Made by a program: the position numbers and the translations under genes
DNA from: Nocardia sp. NRRL S-836
GTDB taxonomy: Bacteria; Actinomycetota; Actinomycetes; Mycobacteriales; Pseudonocardiaceae
Reading direction: 5' to 3'
Assembly (NCBI RefSeq): GCF_001279525.1
Contig: NZ_LGDY01000119.1
Location: 1-64,000, forward strand
Length of the DNA stretch: 64,000 nucleotides
Notes under the pieces: model-generated
What the model saw: only the letters and a program-made list of their open reading frames with translations
Told to the model about the DNA's origin: nothing
Database searches by the model: none
Shown here: positions 43,376-52,031 of the stretch, in pieces
Layout: the number at the start of each line of letters is the position of its first letter
Numbering within the stretch: position 1 is the stretch's first letter

Positions 43376-45748
43376 TCAGTCCTCGGCCTGGCGCGGTGTC
43401 CGGACGGGAACGACCCGGCTCGCCTCGGCGCTGGACCGTCGCGCGTGCACGATCCGGACGTCACCGAGCCCGCGCGCCACGAGCACGTCGCCCGTCAACG
43501 GCTGCCAGCCGTCCGACCAGACCCGTTGCACGCGCGGCGAGCACGGCACCTCGACCCGTGCCGCCGTGCCGGCCGCGAGGTCCGCGACCGCCCAGCCGAT
43601 GAGCCGGACCGGTTCGTTTTCCGGTCGCAGGTAGACCTGCACGACCTCGCGCCCGTCCCGGTCGCCGACGTTGCCGAGCCGGACGGACACCCCGCCGACC
43701 ACACCGTCCCGAATGGACACCGAGATGTCGCTGTAGTGCCAGCTCGTGTAGCCCAGGCCGTGGCCGAACCAGAACAGCGGGTCGGTCGCGCCGCGGTACC
43801 CGATCGCCGTTCCCTCGCCGTAGTGCAGCTCCCCGTCCACCGGAACGGGGGTCAGCGCGTCGGCGTCGGTGCGCGGGAACGTCGTGACCAGGCGCCCGGC
43901 CGGCTCGACGTGACCGAGCAACGCCGCGGCGACCGCGGCACCGGCCTCCTGACCGGGCAGCCCGGCCCAGAGCACTGCGTCGACCTGGGCCAGCCACGGC
44001 ATCAGCACCGGGGTGGCGGCGTTGACCACGACGACCGTCTGCCTCGCCGCCGCCGCGACGGCCGTGACCAGCGCGTCCTGCTCACCGGGCAACGCGAGGG
44101 TGGTCTTGTCGAAGCCCTCGGTCTCCTGCTCGTCGGTGAGCCCGACGACGACCACGGCCACATCGGCCTCCCGTGCGGCCCGCACCGCGGCCTCGATCGC
44201 GTCGGCGGCCGGCAGGGGGACCGGCTGGACGACCAGGCCGACGAGCGCGGCGGCCTCGCGGACGGTCGCGGTGATCCGGTCGCCGGGGGAGAGGACGGCC
44301 TCGGTGGTCCACGACGGCGGTTTGAGCAGGGCCTCCTCCACGACGCCGTCGGCCCAGGCGAGCCGTTGCTCGTGCCGTTCGCCCGCGACGTCGAGCGTCC
44401 AGGCGCCGAAGCCGCGCACCCCGACCAGCAGGCGGGCCGGTTCGGTCAGCACGACCTCGCCGGAGATCTCGATCGCGGCGGCGCCCTGCGCCCACCCGCC
44501 ATAGGCGGCCAGCTCGGCGATCTCCATGTCACGTGTCGCGAGCACGTCACCGGTCGCGTCGAACGTCGTGGCCCGGATGCCGCGCAGCACGCCGGGTGCC
44601 GGTGCGGTGTGCCGCGTGCGCACCTCCACACCGTCCACAACGGACACCCGATCGCCCAGCCGCGCCGTGAGGCCGTCGGCGATGCTGACGACGTGCGGTG
44701 GCCGCAGCCCGGCCGAACCACCGCCCTGCGCCACGGTGTCGACGGCGTGCCGGCCGATCAGCGCGACCCTGGGAGCGTCCAGCGGCAGCACGCCGGAGTT
44801 GGTCAGCACTGTCATGCCACCGGCGGCGAACCGGAGCAGCTGCTCGCGCCGCCGCGGGCTGTCCGGTGCGGGCAGGTCCGCCGGCCACGCGCGCTCACCG
44901 AACGCACCGACCCGTTCGGCCAGCCGCAGCAGCCGCCGCACGTGCTCGTCGACGGTCGCCTCGGCGACCTCGCCCGCCCGCACGGCCGCGACCAGCTTCT
45001 CCTCCCACGGCCCGCCGGGACCGGGCATGACCAGGTCGAGACCGCCGTTCGCGCTCGCCGCGGTCGACTGGGTGGCGAACCAGTCCGACATCAGCAGTCC
45101 GTCGAAGCCCCACTCGCCCTTCAGCACGCCCTCGACCAGTTCGGCGTGGTCGGTCGCGGCGATGCCGTTGACCTTGTTGTACGCGGCCATGAGCGCCCAC
45201 GGCCGTGCGTCCTGCACGACCATCTCGAACGGCAGCAGGTACACCTCGCGCAACGTCTTGTCGTCCACCACCGAACTGGCCGTGCGCCGTTCGGTCTCCG
45301 ACTCGTTGGCCACGAAGTGCTTCGGCGTCGCCGCGATCCCCTTGGCCTGCAACCCCTGCACGTAGGCGGTCGCGAGCGCGCCGGTCAGCAGTGGGTCCTC
45401 GCTGTAGGCCTCGAAGAGCCGGCCGCCGAGCGGGGTGCGGTGCAGGTTGATCGTCGGGCCGAGCACGACGTGGACGTGCTGGGCCGCGGCCTCGTCGGCG
45501 AGCAGCGCGCCGACCTCGCGGGCCAGCTCGGGGTCCCAGTGCTGGGCGAGCAGGGTGGCGTTGGGCAGCAGGGCGGCGATCGTCCCGCCGCGCAGCTCGG
45601 TGCCGCGCACACCGGTCGGTCCGTCGGACACCGTCAGCGCCGTCAGCCCGATCAGCGGCTCCGGCCAGAGCGCGAACAACGCCGACCCGGTCAGCAGCCG
45701 GACCTTCCGCTCCAGGTCCAGACCGGCGATGGCCGTCTCGATGTCCAT
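43376..45748 (-). CDS. GH3 beta-glucosidase-type glycoside hydrolase
   Basis: 790 residues from ATG 45748. The N-terminal TIM barrel has the GH3 motifs SDGPTGVRG, KHFVANESETER and LLMSDWFATQST, with nucleophile Asp near residue 219. The alpha/beta sandwich follows, with a PA14-like insert (about 395-500) and a fibronectin-III-like C-terminal domain. There is no signal peptide, so it acts in the cytoplasm on imported oligosaccharides, in the manner of beta-glucosidases/xylosidases. No transporter adjoins it. GAGCGCTT near 45862 is only a partial match to CebR-type boxes. Confidence 0.92.
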   Translation of the reverse strand: MDIETAIAGLDLERKVRLLTGSALFALWPEPLIGLTALTVSDGPTGVRGTELRGGTIAALLPNATLLAQHWDPELAREVGALLADEAAAQHVHVVLGPTINLHRTPLGGRLFEAYSEDPLLTGALATAYVQGLQAKGIAATPKHFVANESETERRTASSVVDDKTLREVYLLPFEMVVQDARPWALMAAYNKVNGIAATDHAELVEGVLKGEWGFDGLLMSDWFATQSTAASANGGLDLVMPGPGGPWEEKLVAAVRAGEVAEATVDEHVRRLLRLAERVGAFGERAWPADLPAPDSPRRREQLLRFAAGGMTVLTNSGVLPLDAPRVALIGRHAVDTVAQGGGSAGLRPPHVVSIADGLTARLGDRVSVVDGVEVRTRHTAPAPGVLRGIRATTFDATGDVLATRDMEIAELAAYGGWAQGAAAIEISGEVVLTEPARLLVGVRGFGAWTLDVAGERHEQRLAWADGVVEEALLKPPSWTTEAVLSPGDRITATVREAAALVGLVVQPVPLPAADAIEAAVRAAREADVAVVVVGLTDEQETEGFDKTTLALPGEQDALVTAVAAAARQTVVVVNAATPVLMPWLAQVDAVLWAGLPGQEAGAAVAAALLGHVEPAGRLVTTFPRTDADALTPVPVDGELHYGEGTAIGYRGATDPLFWFGHGLGYTSWHYSDISVSIRDGVVGGVSVRLGNVGDRDGREVVQVYLRPENEPVRLIGWAVADLAAGTAARVEVPCSPRVQRVWSDGWQPLTGDVLVARGLGDVRIVHARRSSAEASRVVPVRTPRQAED

Positions 45749-45884
45749 GACCCGAGCACACCAGAGCAGCCGGCCGTGCGGTCGGCCCGCGCACCTTGCC
45801 GTTACCGTTCGGTTATCCGGCGGTGATCGAGCCGGGGGAGTCCGCCCGGTGTGAACGGGGTGAGCGCTTTCTGCCGAACGCCGG

Positions 45885-46247
45885 TCAGTGCGGGATCATC
45901 GCGAACTTCAGGTCGTCGGTCAGCGGCGTCGACAGGTGGCCCTCGCCCTCGGTGTCCTCGAACGACAGCACCGATCCCGGCCCGAACTCCCGCCGCTCCC
46001 CGCCGGACACCGTCACGGCCGCGGTCCCGGTGAGCACGATGACCCACTGCTTGCGCGGGGCGACGTGCAGGTCCCAGTCCGGCGTGCCCGGCGGCTGCTC
46101 GACCACCGTCATCGACGTCGCGGGGAACGGACCGGACAGCAGCAGCGGTGGCACGCCCTCGACCGTGACGGTGGCCGTGCCCTCCACCTCCACGTCCGCG
46201 AAGACCGACCTGCCGTTCTCGTCCGCGAACACCCGCACGTAACGCAT
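45885..46247 (-). CDS. Cupin-domain protein
   Basis: 120 residues from ATG 46247; TAGGCT lies 7 bp upstream (leaderless arrangement). Small beta-barrel: PDWDLHVAPRKQWVIVLTGT, then GGERREFGPGSVLSFEDTEG and GHLS. Metal-ligand positions (H, Q and E/H) are partly retained, so metal binding is possible. Function unknown. Same strand as GH3, 137 bp before its start. Confidence 0.75.
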   Translation of the reverse strand: MRYVRVFADENGRSVFADVEVEGTATVTVEGVPPLLLSGPFPATSMTVVEQPPGTPDWDLHVAPRKQWVIVLTGTAAVTVSGGERREFGPGSVLSFEDTEGEGHLSTPLTDDLKFAMIPH

Positions 46248-46257
46248 GATCGGGAGC

Positions 46258-46842
46258 CTACCCCCGGTCCTCCAGGTAACGGCCGTGGTCGGCCTGCCGC
46301 TGGGCGTCCGCGGCGTGGAACCGCTCGGCCACGCGCACGGCGTCGGCCTGCAACAGGTCCAGCTGCCGCACCAGCTCCGCGCCCGACCCGCGCGCGGCGG
46401 CGTACCACCACGGCAGGTTCAGGTAGGTCTGCACGGACAACGGCAGGTCGGTGCCGACCAGCCGGGTCACCGAGTGCAGCGCGTCCGGGTCGGCACGCAG
46501 CTCGCGCGGGCGGTCGAGCATGCCGCGCAGCACCTCGGCGGTCTCGGTGAGCTTCGGGGCCACCTCACCGGGCACGCGGCCGCCGAAGCCGTGGACGCGG
46601 GAGACCAGCGCGTCGAGCTCGGCGCGCAGCCGGCCCGCCTCCTCCTCGGGATCGGTGACCAGCACGACCTTCTCGGGCGGTGCGGCCAGCGCGCCCACGC
46701 CGTACAGACCGGCGACCACGAGCACCCAGTAGGAGCCGGCCAGCCCGGCGAAGTGCAGGCCGAGGCCGAGCAGCCCGCCGGCGCACCCGGCCAGGTTCTT
46801 CCAGGAGCCCAGGTAGCGCAGCAGAGGGTTACTGGTAGCCAC
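46258..46842 (-). CDS. XpaC-like membrane protein of a TelA operon
   Basis: 194 residues from ATG 46842, overlapping the VWA gene by 14 bp. Two hydrophobic segments near 15-55 (LAGCAGGLLGLGLHFAGLAG, YWVLVVAGLYGVGALA) precede a charged helical cytoplasmic part ending QADHGRYLEDRG. The arrangement with TelA matches the XpaC/TelA pairing known in firmicutes; sequence likeness is modest. It is the last gene of the operon. Confidence 0.65.
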   Translation of the reverse strand: MATSNPLLRYLGSWKNLAGCAGGLLGLGLHFAGLAGSYWVLVVAGLYGVGALAAPPEKVVLVTDPEEEAGRLRAELDALVSRVHGFGGRVPGEVAPKLTETAEVLRGMLDRPRELRADPDALHSVTRLVGTDLPLSVQTYLNLPWWYAAARGSGAELVRQLDLLQADAVRVAERFHAADAQRQADHGRYLEDRG

Positions 46843-48442
46843 GGATCTCCTTGAACGCGGCCGAAAGCGCGCGGTTGCGGGCGTCGAACACCTTGCCGCC
46901 GCTCATCTTCGCGACGCGCTCCATCTCGTCCGTCGCGCTCTCGCCGAACAGCACCGGGAAGACGGGGATGCCCCTGAGCTCAGGCGGCAGCGTCGCGTGG
47001 AACACCGTGAAGTCCTCGATGTCCTCGGAGCCGGTGTTCTCGCCGTCGGTCATCAGCACGATCGAGGTGAAGCGGTCCGGGTCGGCGGTGATCTGTTGGC
47101 GCAGCACGTCGTAGCCTTCCCGCAGGCTGCTGTAGATCGCGGTGCCGCCACCGGCGTCGAGCGACTGCGCGCTGCCGCGGATCTGGTCGAGGACCGGGCG
47201 CGGGTCGGCCTGCGGCACCTCGTACCTCAGCGCGAAGCGGACGCTGCTGTTGAACGGCACCAGCGTGACCTGCTCGCGGCCGTGGAACCGGTTGAACCGG
47301 CCGGCCAGCGAGGAGTCCGCGCCGGTCAGGCCGATCAGTGCGGCGCGCAGGCCCTCGATGCGGTCACCCTCCATCGAGCCGGACGTGTCGAGCACGTACA
47401 GCGTGCGGGACGGGCGGCGCAGCTGGTCGAAGTAGGTGGTGATCAGACCGTCCACAGCGGACTGGCTGCCGGGGAACGGCAGCTCCACCAGGTCGCGCAC
47501 CGCGAACTTCGCGTCCGGCGGCACCTGCGGCACGACCGGGCGCCGGTGCGTGGACTCCATGATCCTGCGCTGGACGTCGGCACCGCGCAGGTGCTCGGTG
47601 AGCTTCCGGTGCGCCTCACGCGCGTCCGAGGAGGACGACGTGAGCAGCGTGAGCGGGTAGTCGGCGGTGACCACGCCGTCGTTCGGGTAGATCAACGTCA
47701 ACGGCTCCGGCATTGAGGCGTTGAGCGACAACAGCACCGACTCGTAGTTGATCAGGCCGTCCACCTTGGCACCGGGGTCCTCGCCCCTGGCCCGCCGTGC
47801 GTAGGCATCCGAGAGCCAGCCGGACGAGCCCGCCGACAGCGTCTGCGCCGAGAAGAACTCCTTGAGCTGCGGTGAGACCGCCGAGACCTTGGCCGCGTCG
47901 AGCGCCGAACCCGAGCCGGACAGCGCCGCCGCGACGCCCACGAGCGCGGAGAAACCGGAGTTCGACGCCGACGGGTCGGTCATGCCGTAGGAGAACCTCT
48001 TCTGCCCGGCGGCCGCGGCGATCTCCGCCCAGCCGACCCGCTTGCCCTCCCAGCCCAGCTCCCGCACCTTCGCGGCGGGCAGCCCGAGCACGACCGGGGA
48101 GCTCATGACCTTCGTGGCGGTGCCCAGGCGCTTCTGGGCCTCCGGCACGAGCTCCAGGTAGCGGTTGGAGGAGAACCACACCGCGTCGAAGCCCTGTTCG
48201 GCGGTGCCGGACGCGACCTTGTCCGCACCCTCGATCGTGCCGGTGAAGCTGAGCTTCACGGTGACACCGGTCGCGCGCGCCGCCTCGTCCAGCACCGGCT
48301 GGAGGTCGGCGAGCTCGCTGCCCGCGAGCACCCGCAGCACACCGGGTTCGGCGTCGCCGACGGGTCTGGCCGGGTCCGCGTCGTCGGAACACCCCGCGAG
48401 CAGCACACCTGCCGCGAGCACCGGAACGAGTCGGCGGATCAT
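46829..48442 (-). CDS. Lipoprotein with periplasmic-binding and VWA domains
   Basis: 537 residues from ATG 48442, overlapping the telA stop (ATGA). Lipobox LLAGC (C18). Residues 30-320 resemble a type II extracellular solute-binding protein (VLAGSELADLQPVLDEAARA, AVWFSSNRYLEL, SYGMTDPSASNSGFSALVGV). From about 345 a von Willebrand A domain carries an intact MIDAS (DTSGSM, then the Thr/Asp positions in VLMTDGENTG). The fusion of a small-molecule/metal-binding fold with a VWA domain next to TelA recalls tellurite/chemical-stress (Ter-like) systems. Confidence 0.85.
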   Translation of the reverse strand: MIRRLVPVLAAGVLLAGCSDDADPARPVGDAEPGVLRVLAGSELADLQPVLDEAARATGVTVKLSFTGTIEGADKVASGTAEQGFDAVWFSSNRYLELVPEAQKRLGTATKVMSSPVVLGLPAAKVRELGWEGKRVGWAEIAAAAGQKRFSYGMTDPSASNSGFSALVGVAAALSGSGSALDAAKVSAVSPQLKEFFSAQTLSAGSSGWLSDAYARRARGEDPGAKVDGLINYESVLLSLNASMPEPLTLIYPNDGVVTADYPLTLLTSSSSDAREAHRKLTEHLRGADVQRRIMESTHRRPVVPQVPPDAKFAVRDLVELPFPGSQSAVDGLITTYFDQLRRPSRTLYVLDTSGSMEGDRIEGLRAALIGLTGADSSLAGRFNRFHGREQVTLVPFNSSVRFALRYEVPQADPRPVLDQIRGSAQSLDAGGGTAIYSSLREGYDVLRQQITADPDRFTSIVLMTDGENTGSEDIEDFTVFHATLPPELRGIPVFPVLFGESATDEMERVAKMSGGKVFDARNRALSAAFKEIRGYQ

Positions 48443-49581
48443 GCTGGCTCCTCCGCGCCGCGCACGCGGCTCAGGTGGTCGTGGGCGCGCCGGATCTCGG
48501 CGTCCAGCGCGTGCACCGTGCTGGACATCGAGTCGGCCGCGCGGGCCTTGAACGTGTCGATCGCGTCGATCGCCGCGTAGATCTGGTCGAAGGAGGTCCG
48601 CACCGCGTCGATGCCGACCGCCGGGGTCGCCGCGATGCGCTGGACGTCGTGGGACTGCAGGGACATCAGCGTCGCGTTGGACTTCAGGACCTCGTCGGTC
48701 AGCCCGCGCACGGCGTCGACCTGGTCGATCACCTCGCGCTGCCCGGCCAGTGCGGCGGCGACGGCCACACCGATCCGCAGCGCCGTGACGGTCGTGGTGA
48801 CGGCCCGTTCGATGCCCTTGACCAGCTCGTCGTTGTTGCGGCGCACGACGTCGAGCGCCAGGTACCCCTGCGCGCAGACCGCGAGCTGGGTCAGCAGGTC
48901 CTGGTGCCGTTGCCGCAGCCCGAACAGCACGTCGGCGCGCAACGCGTCGGCACGGCCGGGATCGGAGAGGTCGAAGATCTGCACCTGCCGGTCGACCGCC
49001 GCGTCCATCTCACCGGCCAAAGCAGCGTCCTGTGACAGCCTGGTCATCAGGTCCCACAGCCGCTGCCGTTCGCCCTTGATGGCCGCGTTGTCCCGTTTCA
49101 GCGCGTCCTGCCCGGACCGCAGCCTCAGCACGATCCGGTTGACCGGCTCGTCGGCCGCCCGCAGCCGGGCCAGCAGGCCCTTGGCGGCGTTGCCACCGGG
49201 GAGGAACCCGAGGACCTTGCGGCCGGTCAGCTTCGACAGGTCCTGCGGGTCGAGCTCGCGCACCGACCGGCGCAGCTCGGTCAGGCTCGCCGTCACCTGC
49301 GTGGTGTTCGGCGACGACACCGACGCGAGCGTGCGGTCCAGCAGCCGGCCCGCGATCTGCGCGGCCACCCGCATCTCCGCCTCGCCGAGCACCAGCGCCT
49401 CGTCCACGATCCGGCCGAAGTCCGGCGACCGCGGGTCGACGGCACCCAGCGCGTCGACGAACGCCTGCGCCCGCGTGGAAAGCTCGGTCCTGGCGTCGTC
49501 GGGCACCGGGATGAGACCCGCCGCCCGCTCGACCGGCACCGGCTCGACGGGGTCAGGGGGAGTGAGCACGAAGTCGGACAT
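48439..49581 (-). CDS. telA: Toxic anion resistance protein TelA/KlaA family
   Basis: 380 residues from ATG 49581. Almost wholly helical, with the family core SKLTGRKVLGFLPGGNAAKG, the Gln/Arg-rich coiled coil and VVRRNNDELVKGIERAVTTTVTALRIG near the middle. Despite the name, TelA proteins act as part of an envelope-stress module and are not proven tellurite enzymes. Start and stop abut the flanking genes (1-bp gap; 4-bp overlap), so it is strictly co-translated. Confidence 0.92.
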   Translation of the reverse strand: MSDFVLTPPDPVEPVPVERAAGLIPVPDDARTELSTRAQAFVDALGAVDPRSPDFGRIVDEALVLGEAEMRVAAQIAGRLLDRTLASVSSPNTTQVTASLTELRRSVRELDPQDLSKLTGRKVLGFLPGGNAAKGLLARLRAADEPVNRIVLRLRSGQDALKRDNAAIKGERQRLWDLMTRLSQDAALAGEMDAAVDRQVQIFDLSDPGRADALRADVLFGLRQRHQDLLTQLAVCAQGYLALDVVRRNNDELVKGIERAVTTTVTALRIGVAVAAALAGQREVIDQVDAVRGLTDEVLKSNATLMSLQSHDVQRIAATPAVGIDAVRTSFDQIYAAIDAIDTFKARAADSMSSTVHALDAEIRRAHDHLSRVRGAEEPA

Positions 49582-49582
49582 G

Positions 49583-50656
49583 TCAGTACTGCTTCGCGAT
49601 CGCTTCGAGCATCCGCTCGAGCGTCTCGTGCGCCGGTGGCTCCACGACGTCCACGACGTCCTGCGGAACGGCCAGCTTCTTCTCCTTGACGACCTCGGTG
49701 AAGTGCCGTGGGTCGGCCGTGCGGAACCCGAACGTGGCCGCGAGCCTGCCCAGCTCGGCGTCGGTCTGCAGCAGCTGCCCGACCCGGTCGCCCGCCTCCC
49801 GCAACGGCACCAGCGTGTGCTTGGACAGCACCGTCGGCGCCGGGTAGAGCAGCTTCATGTCCGGCCGGATCGTGGAGTCGCCGCGCACCACCCGGTCCAC
49901 GAACTGCGCCTCGTAGGCCAGCACCAGCGGCGTCTTGCCCATGCCCGCCGACAGGTAGTCCTCGAACGGCCCCTCGCTGCTGCTCTGCGTGTACCCCTGG
50001 TCCAGGAACAGCTTCGACACCGCCGGCAGCACCTTCGCCTCGGCCTCCGGCGAGCTCACCACCCCGCCGTTCGCCACGAACGACGTGATCGCCAGGTACA
50101 TCGCCGCGGAGTTCGAGTCACGCGGGTCCGTCGTGGTGACCAGCAGGTTCTTCCGCGCCGCGTAGCCGGTGTTGCCCGGCAGCTGGTCCCACCGCGTGCC
50201 CCTGGCCGCGAGGTCCAGGTACGCCTGCACGTCGAACGTCTGGTAGCCCGGCCCCGGCTTCACCACACCGGCCCTGGTCAGCAGCTCGACGATCGGGTCG
50301 AACGTCGCCACCACCATCGGCGACGAGAACGGCGCGTACGTCCGCGCCGCCTTGCGGTCGCGCTTGATCCTCTCCGCGGCCGGCGCGCTCGACGGGAACG
50401 CGAAGTCGTAGGAGCTCAGGTCGGTCGCCGTCGCGATCTGCCGCGACCCGGCGGGGTCGACCTCGACCTTCAGCCCGTGCCGGGCGAACACGTCCTTCAC
50501 CCGCTGGTCGGCGAAGAAGGCGAGCTTCTCCGAGCCGATCACACCGCGCACCGTCTGCACCTGGGCGCTGTTGCCGTCGCCCTGGCCGAAGTAGACCGCG
50601 GCCGCCACACCCACCAGCAGCACGACCGCCAGGCCGATGCCGAGCGTTCTCTTCAC
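49583..50656 (-). CDS. Membrane-anchored periplasmic-binding-like protein
   Basis: 357 residues from GTG 50656 (GAGGGG upstream). One N-terminal helix (KRTLGIGLAVVLLVGVAAAV) anchors an extracytoplasmic type II binding fold: VRGVIGSEKLAFFADQRVKD, TTDPRDSNSAAMYLAITSFV and AGMGKTPLVLAYEAQFVDRV. The SNSAAMY segment matches SASNSGF of the VWA lipoprotein, so both proteins share the same binding fold. First gene of the TelA operon. Ligand unknown. Confidence 0.8.
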   Translation of the reverse strand: MKRTLGIGLAVVLLVGVAAAVYFGQGDGNSAQVQTVRGVIGSEKLAFFADQRVKDVFARHGLKVEVDPAGSRQIATATDLSSYDFAFPSSAPAAERIKRDRKAARTYAPFSSPMVVATFDPIVELLTRAGVVKPGPGYQTFDVQAYLDLAARGTRWDQLPGNTGYAARKNLLVTTTDPRDSNSAAMYLAITSFVANGGVVSSPEAEAKVLPAVSKLFLDQGYTQSSSEGPFEDYLSAGMGKTPLVLAYEAQFVDRVVRGDSTIRPDMKLLYPAPTVLSKHTLVPLREAGDRVGQLLQTDAELGRLAATFGFRTADPRHFTEVVKEKKLAVPQDVVDVVEPPAHETLERMLEAIAKQY

Positions 50657-50811
50657 TGGCCCCTCATCATTCTGGCCACCTCTTGCGTCTGTCGGGGAAA
50701 CAGATCTTTCGTCACTACGACGTCGTCGCGCCGGGAGTGGTCGCAATCGTGAGGTGAACAGTCGATGAACAGGGCGATGGCCGGTGCGCCAAGGGTTTCA
50801 GCGGGCGCCCG

Positions 50812-51888
50812 TTACCGGTCGGTCAGCAGCCAGGCCACGTCGCGGACCAGGGCGTGCCGCCAGCCCACGCGGTCGTGCCCGGCGGGGGAGCGGTTGGTCC
50901 GAACGGCCGCACCCGCTTTCTCCGCGAGGCCCTCCACCGCCTCGCAGTGGCGGTGCATCCGGGGTTCGTGCTCACCGACGTCGAACGCCACCCGCAGTCC
51001 GGACAGGTCCGCGTCGCGCAGCCGTTCGGCGGTGTAGCCACCGGCGGGGCCGTCCAGCGAGAGCCCGTGGTCGGGCAGCGCCGGCGTCCACCAGAACGAC
51101 CCGGACTGGCAGGCCACCCGCGACACCAGGTCCGGGAGGTCCAGCGCCGCACGGAAAGCGCTCAACCCGCCCAGGCTCTGCCCGGCCACCACGAACCGCT
51201 CCGGGTTCACGGTCACGCCGTTCTCGGCCAGCAACGGCAGCAGCTCGTCCCTGACGGCGGGCCACAGCGCCCCGCCCGTGTACTCGGCGTTCCGATCACG
51301 AGGCGTGGGCAGGAAAACCAGTGTGGCGGCAGGCATCTCGCCGTTGCGCACCGCCGACTCGAACGCGGCCACCGCCGGGTGCACGTACATCCAGTCGTCG
51401 CCGTCCAGCAGCAGCACGACCGGTTCGCCGCCCCGGTGCACGCGCACGGTCTTGCGGCCCAGCACACCGTTCCACCGCAACCGCGTCGAAGGCACGTCGA
51501 GCACCTCGTCCGGTCCGACGACCGGCCAGTGCGGCTGCGGTTCGAGGTCCGGTGTCGCGGCGATCGACCGGTTCGGGCCCGCGCCCGCCGGGTTGAACGG
51601 GTCGGCGTGCTCGCCGTCGTACTCGGTGCCGTCGAAGAAGTGGTAGGTCACGCGGAGCCGGTGTGGCATCGGAACCTCGGCGTACCAGCAGTCGGTGTCC
51701 TGCCAGCGGGTCAGCTCGACCGGGTCCGACCAGGACTCGAACCGCAGCACCGCGGGTGAACCGCGCCAGAGGAACAACGTCCGGTAGCCGCCGTCCGCGG
51801 GAACCGGCACCGGTCCCCGCACGGAGTCCCAGAACTCGGCGGTGCCGGGGGAGCCGGGAAGTCCGTACCCGGAGAAGCGTGCCTGCAT
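50812..51888 (-). CDS. Enterochelin esterase-like hydrolase (CchJ-like)
   Basis: 358 residues from ATG 51888. An N-terminal enterochelin-esterase beta domain (FESWSDPVELTRWQDTDCWY, VPMPHRLRVTYHFFDG) is followed by an alpha/beta hydrolase with nucleophile Ser in VVAGQSLGGLSAF (about 237), the acid in VAFDVGEHEPR and His in SPAGHDRVGWRHAL. No signal peptide. In the coelichelin locus the homologous esterase lies after the exporter and is thought to release the peptide or the iron-loaded siderophore. Here it lies on the same strand as the NRPS but is separated from the exporter by a convergent gene. A candidate iron box overlaps its leader. Confidence 0.88.
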   Translation of the reverse strand: MQARFSGYGLPGSPGTAEFWDSVRGPVPVPADGGYRTLFLWRGSPAVLRFESWSDPVELTRWQDTDCWYAEVPMPHRLRVTYHFFDGTEYDGEHADPFNPAGAGPNRSIAATPDLEPQPHWPVVGPDEVLDVPSTRLRWNGVLGRKTVRVHRGGEPVVLLLDGDDWMYVHPAVAAFESAVRNGEMPAATLVFLPTPRDRNAEYTGGALWPAVRDELLPLLAENGVTVNPERFVVAGQSLGGLSAFRAALDLPDLVSRVACQSGSFWWTPALPDHGLSLDGPAGGYTAERLRDADLSGLRVAFDVGEHEPRMHRHCEAVEGLAEKAGAAVRTNRSPAGHDRVGWRHALVRDVAWLLTDR

Positions 51889-51894
51889 GGGAGG

Positions 51895-51913
51895 TAAGGG
51901 TAGCCTGCGCTGA
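51895..51913. promoter_or_regulatory. Candidate iron box (DmdR/IdeR) upstream of the esterase
   Basis: TAAGGGTAGCCTGCGCTGA agrees with the 19-bp iron-box dyad (TTAGGTTAGCCTAACCTAA) at 13 of 19 positions by hand comparison, with the central GGxTAGCCT intact. Located 7 bp before the esterase ATG. Confidence 0.55.
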
Positions 51914-51930
51914 CTGAGAACGTTCTGCGT

Positions 51931-51946
51931 GTTCAGTCACCTGAAC
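51931..51946. promoter_or_regulatory. Inverted repeat between esterase and beta-helix genes
   Basis: GTTCAG-TCAC-CTGAAC, a perfect 6+6 dyad in the divergent promoter region, next to TGAGAACGTTCT at 51914-51925. A candidate operator for either gene; no regulator is nearby. Confidence 0.4.
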
Positions 51947-52031
51947 TGCGCGAACGCTCGTTGACACGGCCGCGGTGGTGCCGCGTACCCTGCGTGCACG
52001 CCGCCTGCGGAGCCCTCGTAGGAGATCCACG

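Noticed and set aside
43445..45826. 793-residue open frame antisense to GH3
   Set aside because: Shadow of the GH3 gene; His/Arg/Asp-rich without motifs.
45855..45872. CebR-type operator before GH3
   Set aside because: Only GAGCGCTT matches; the outer parts of the 14-bp dyad are absent.
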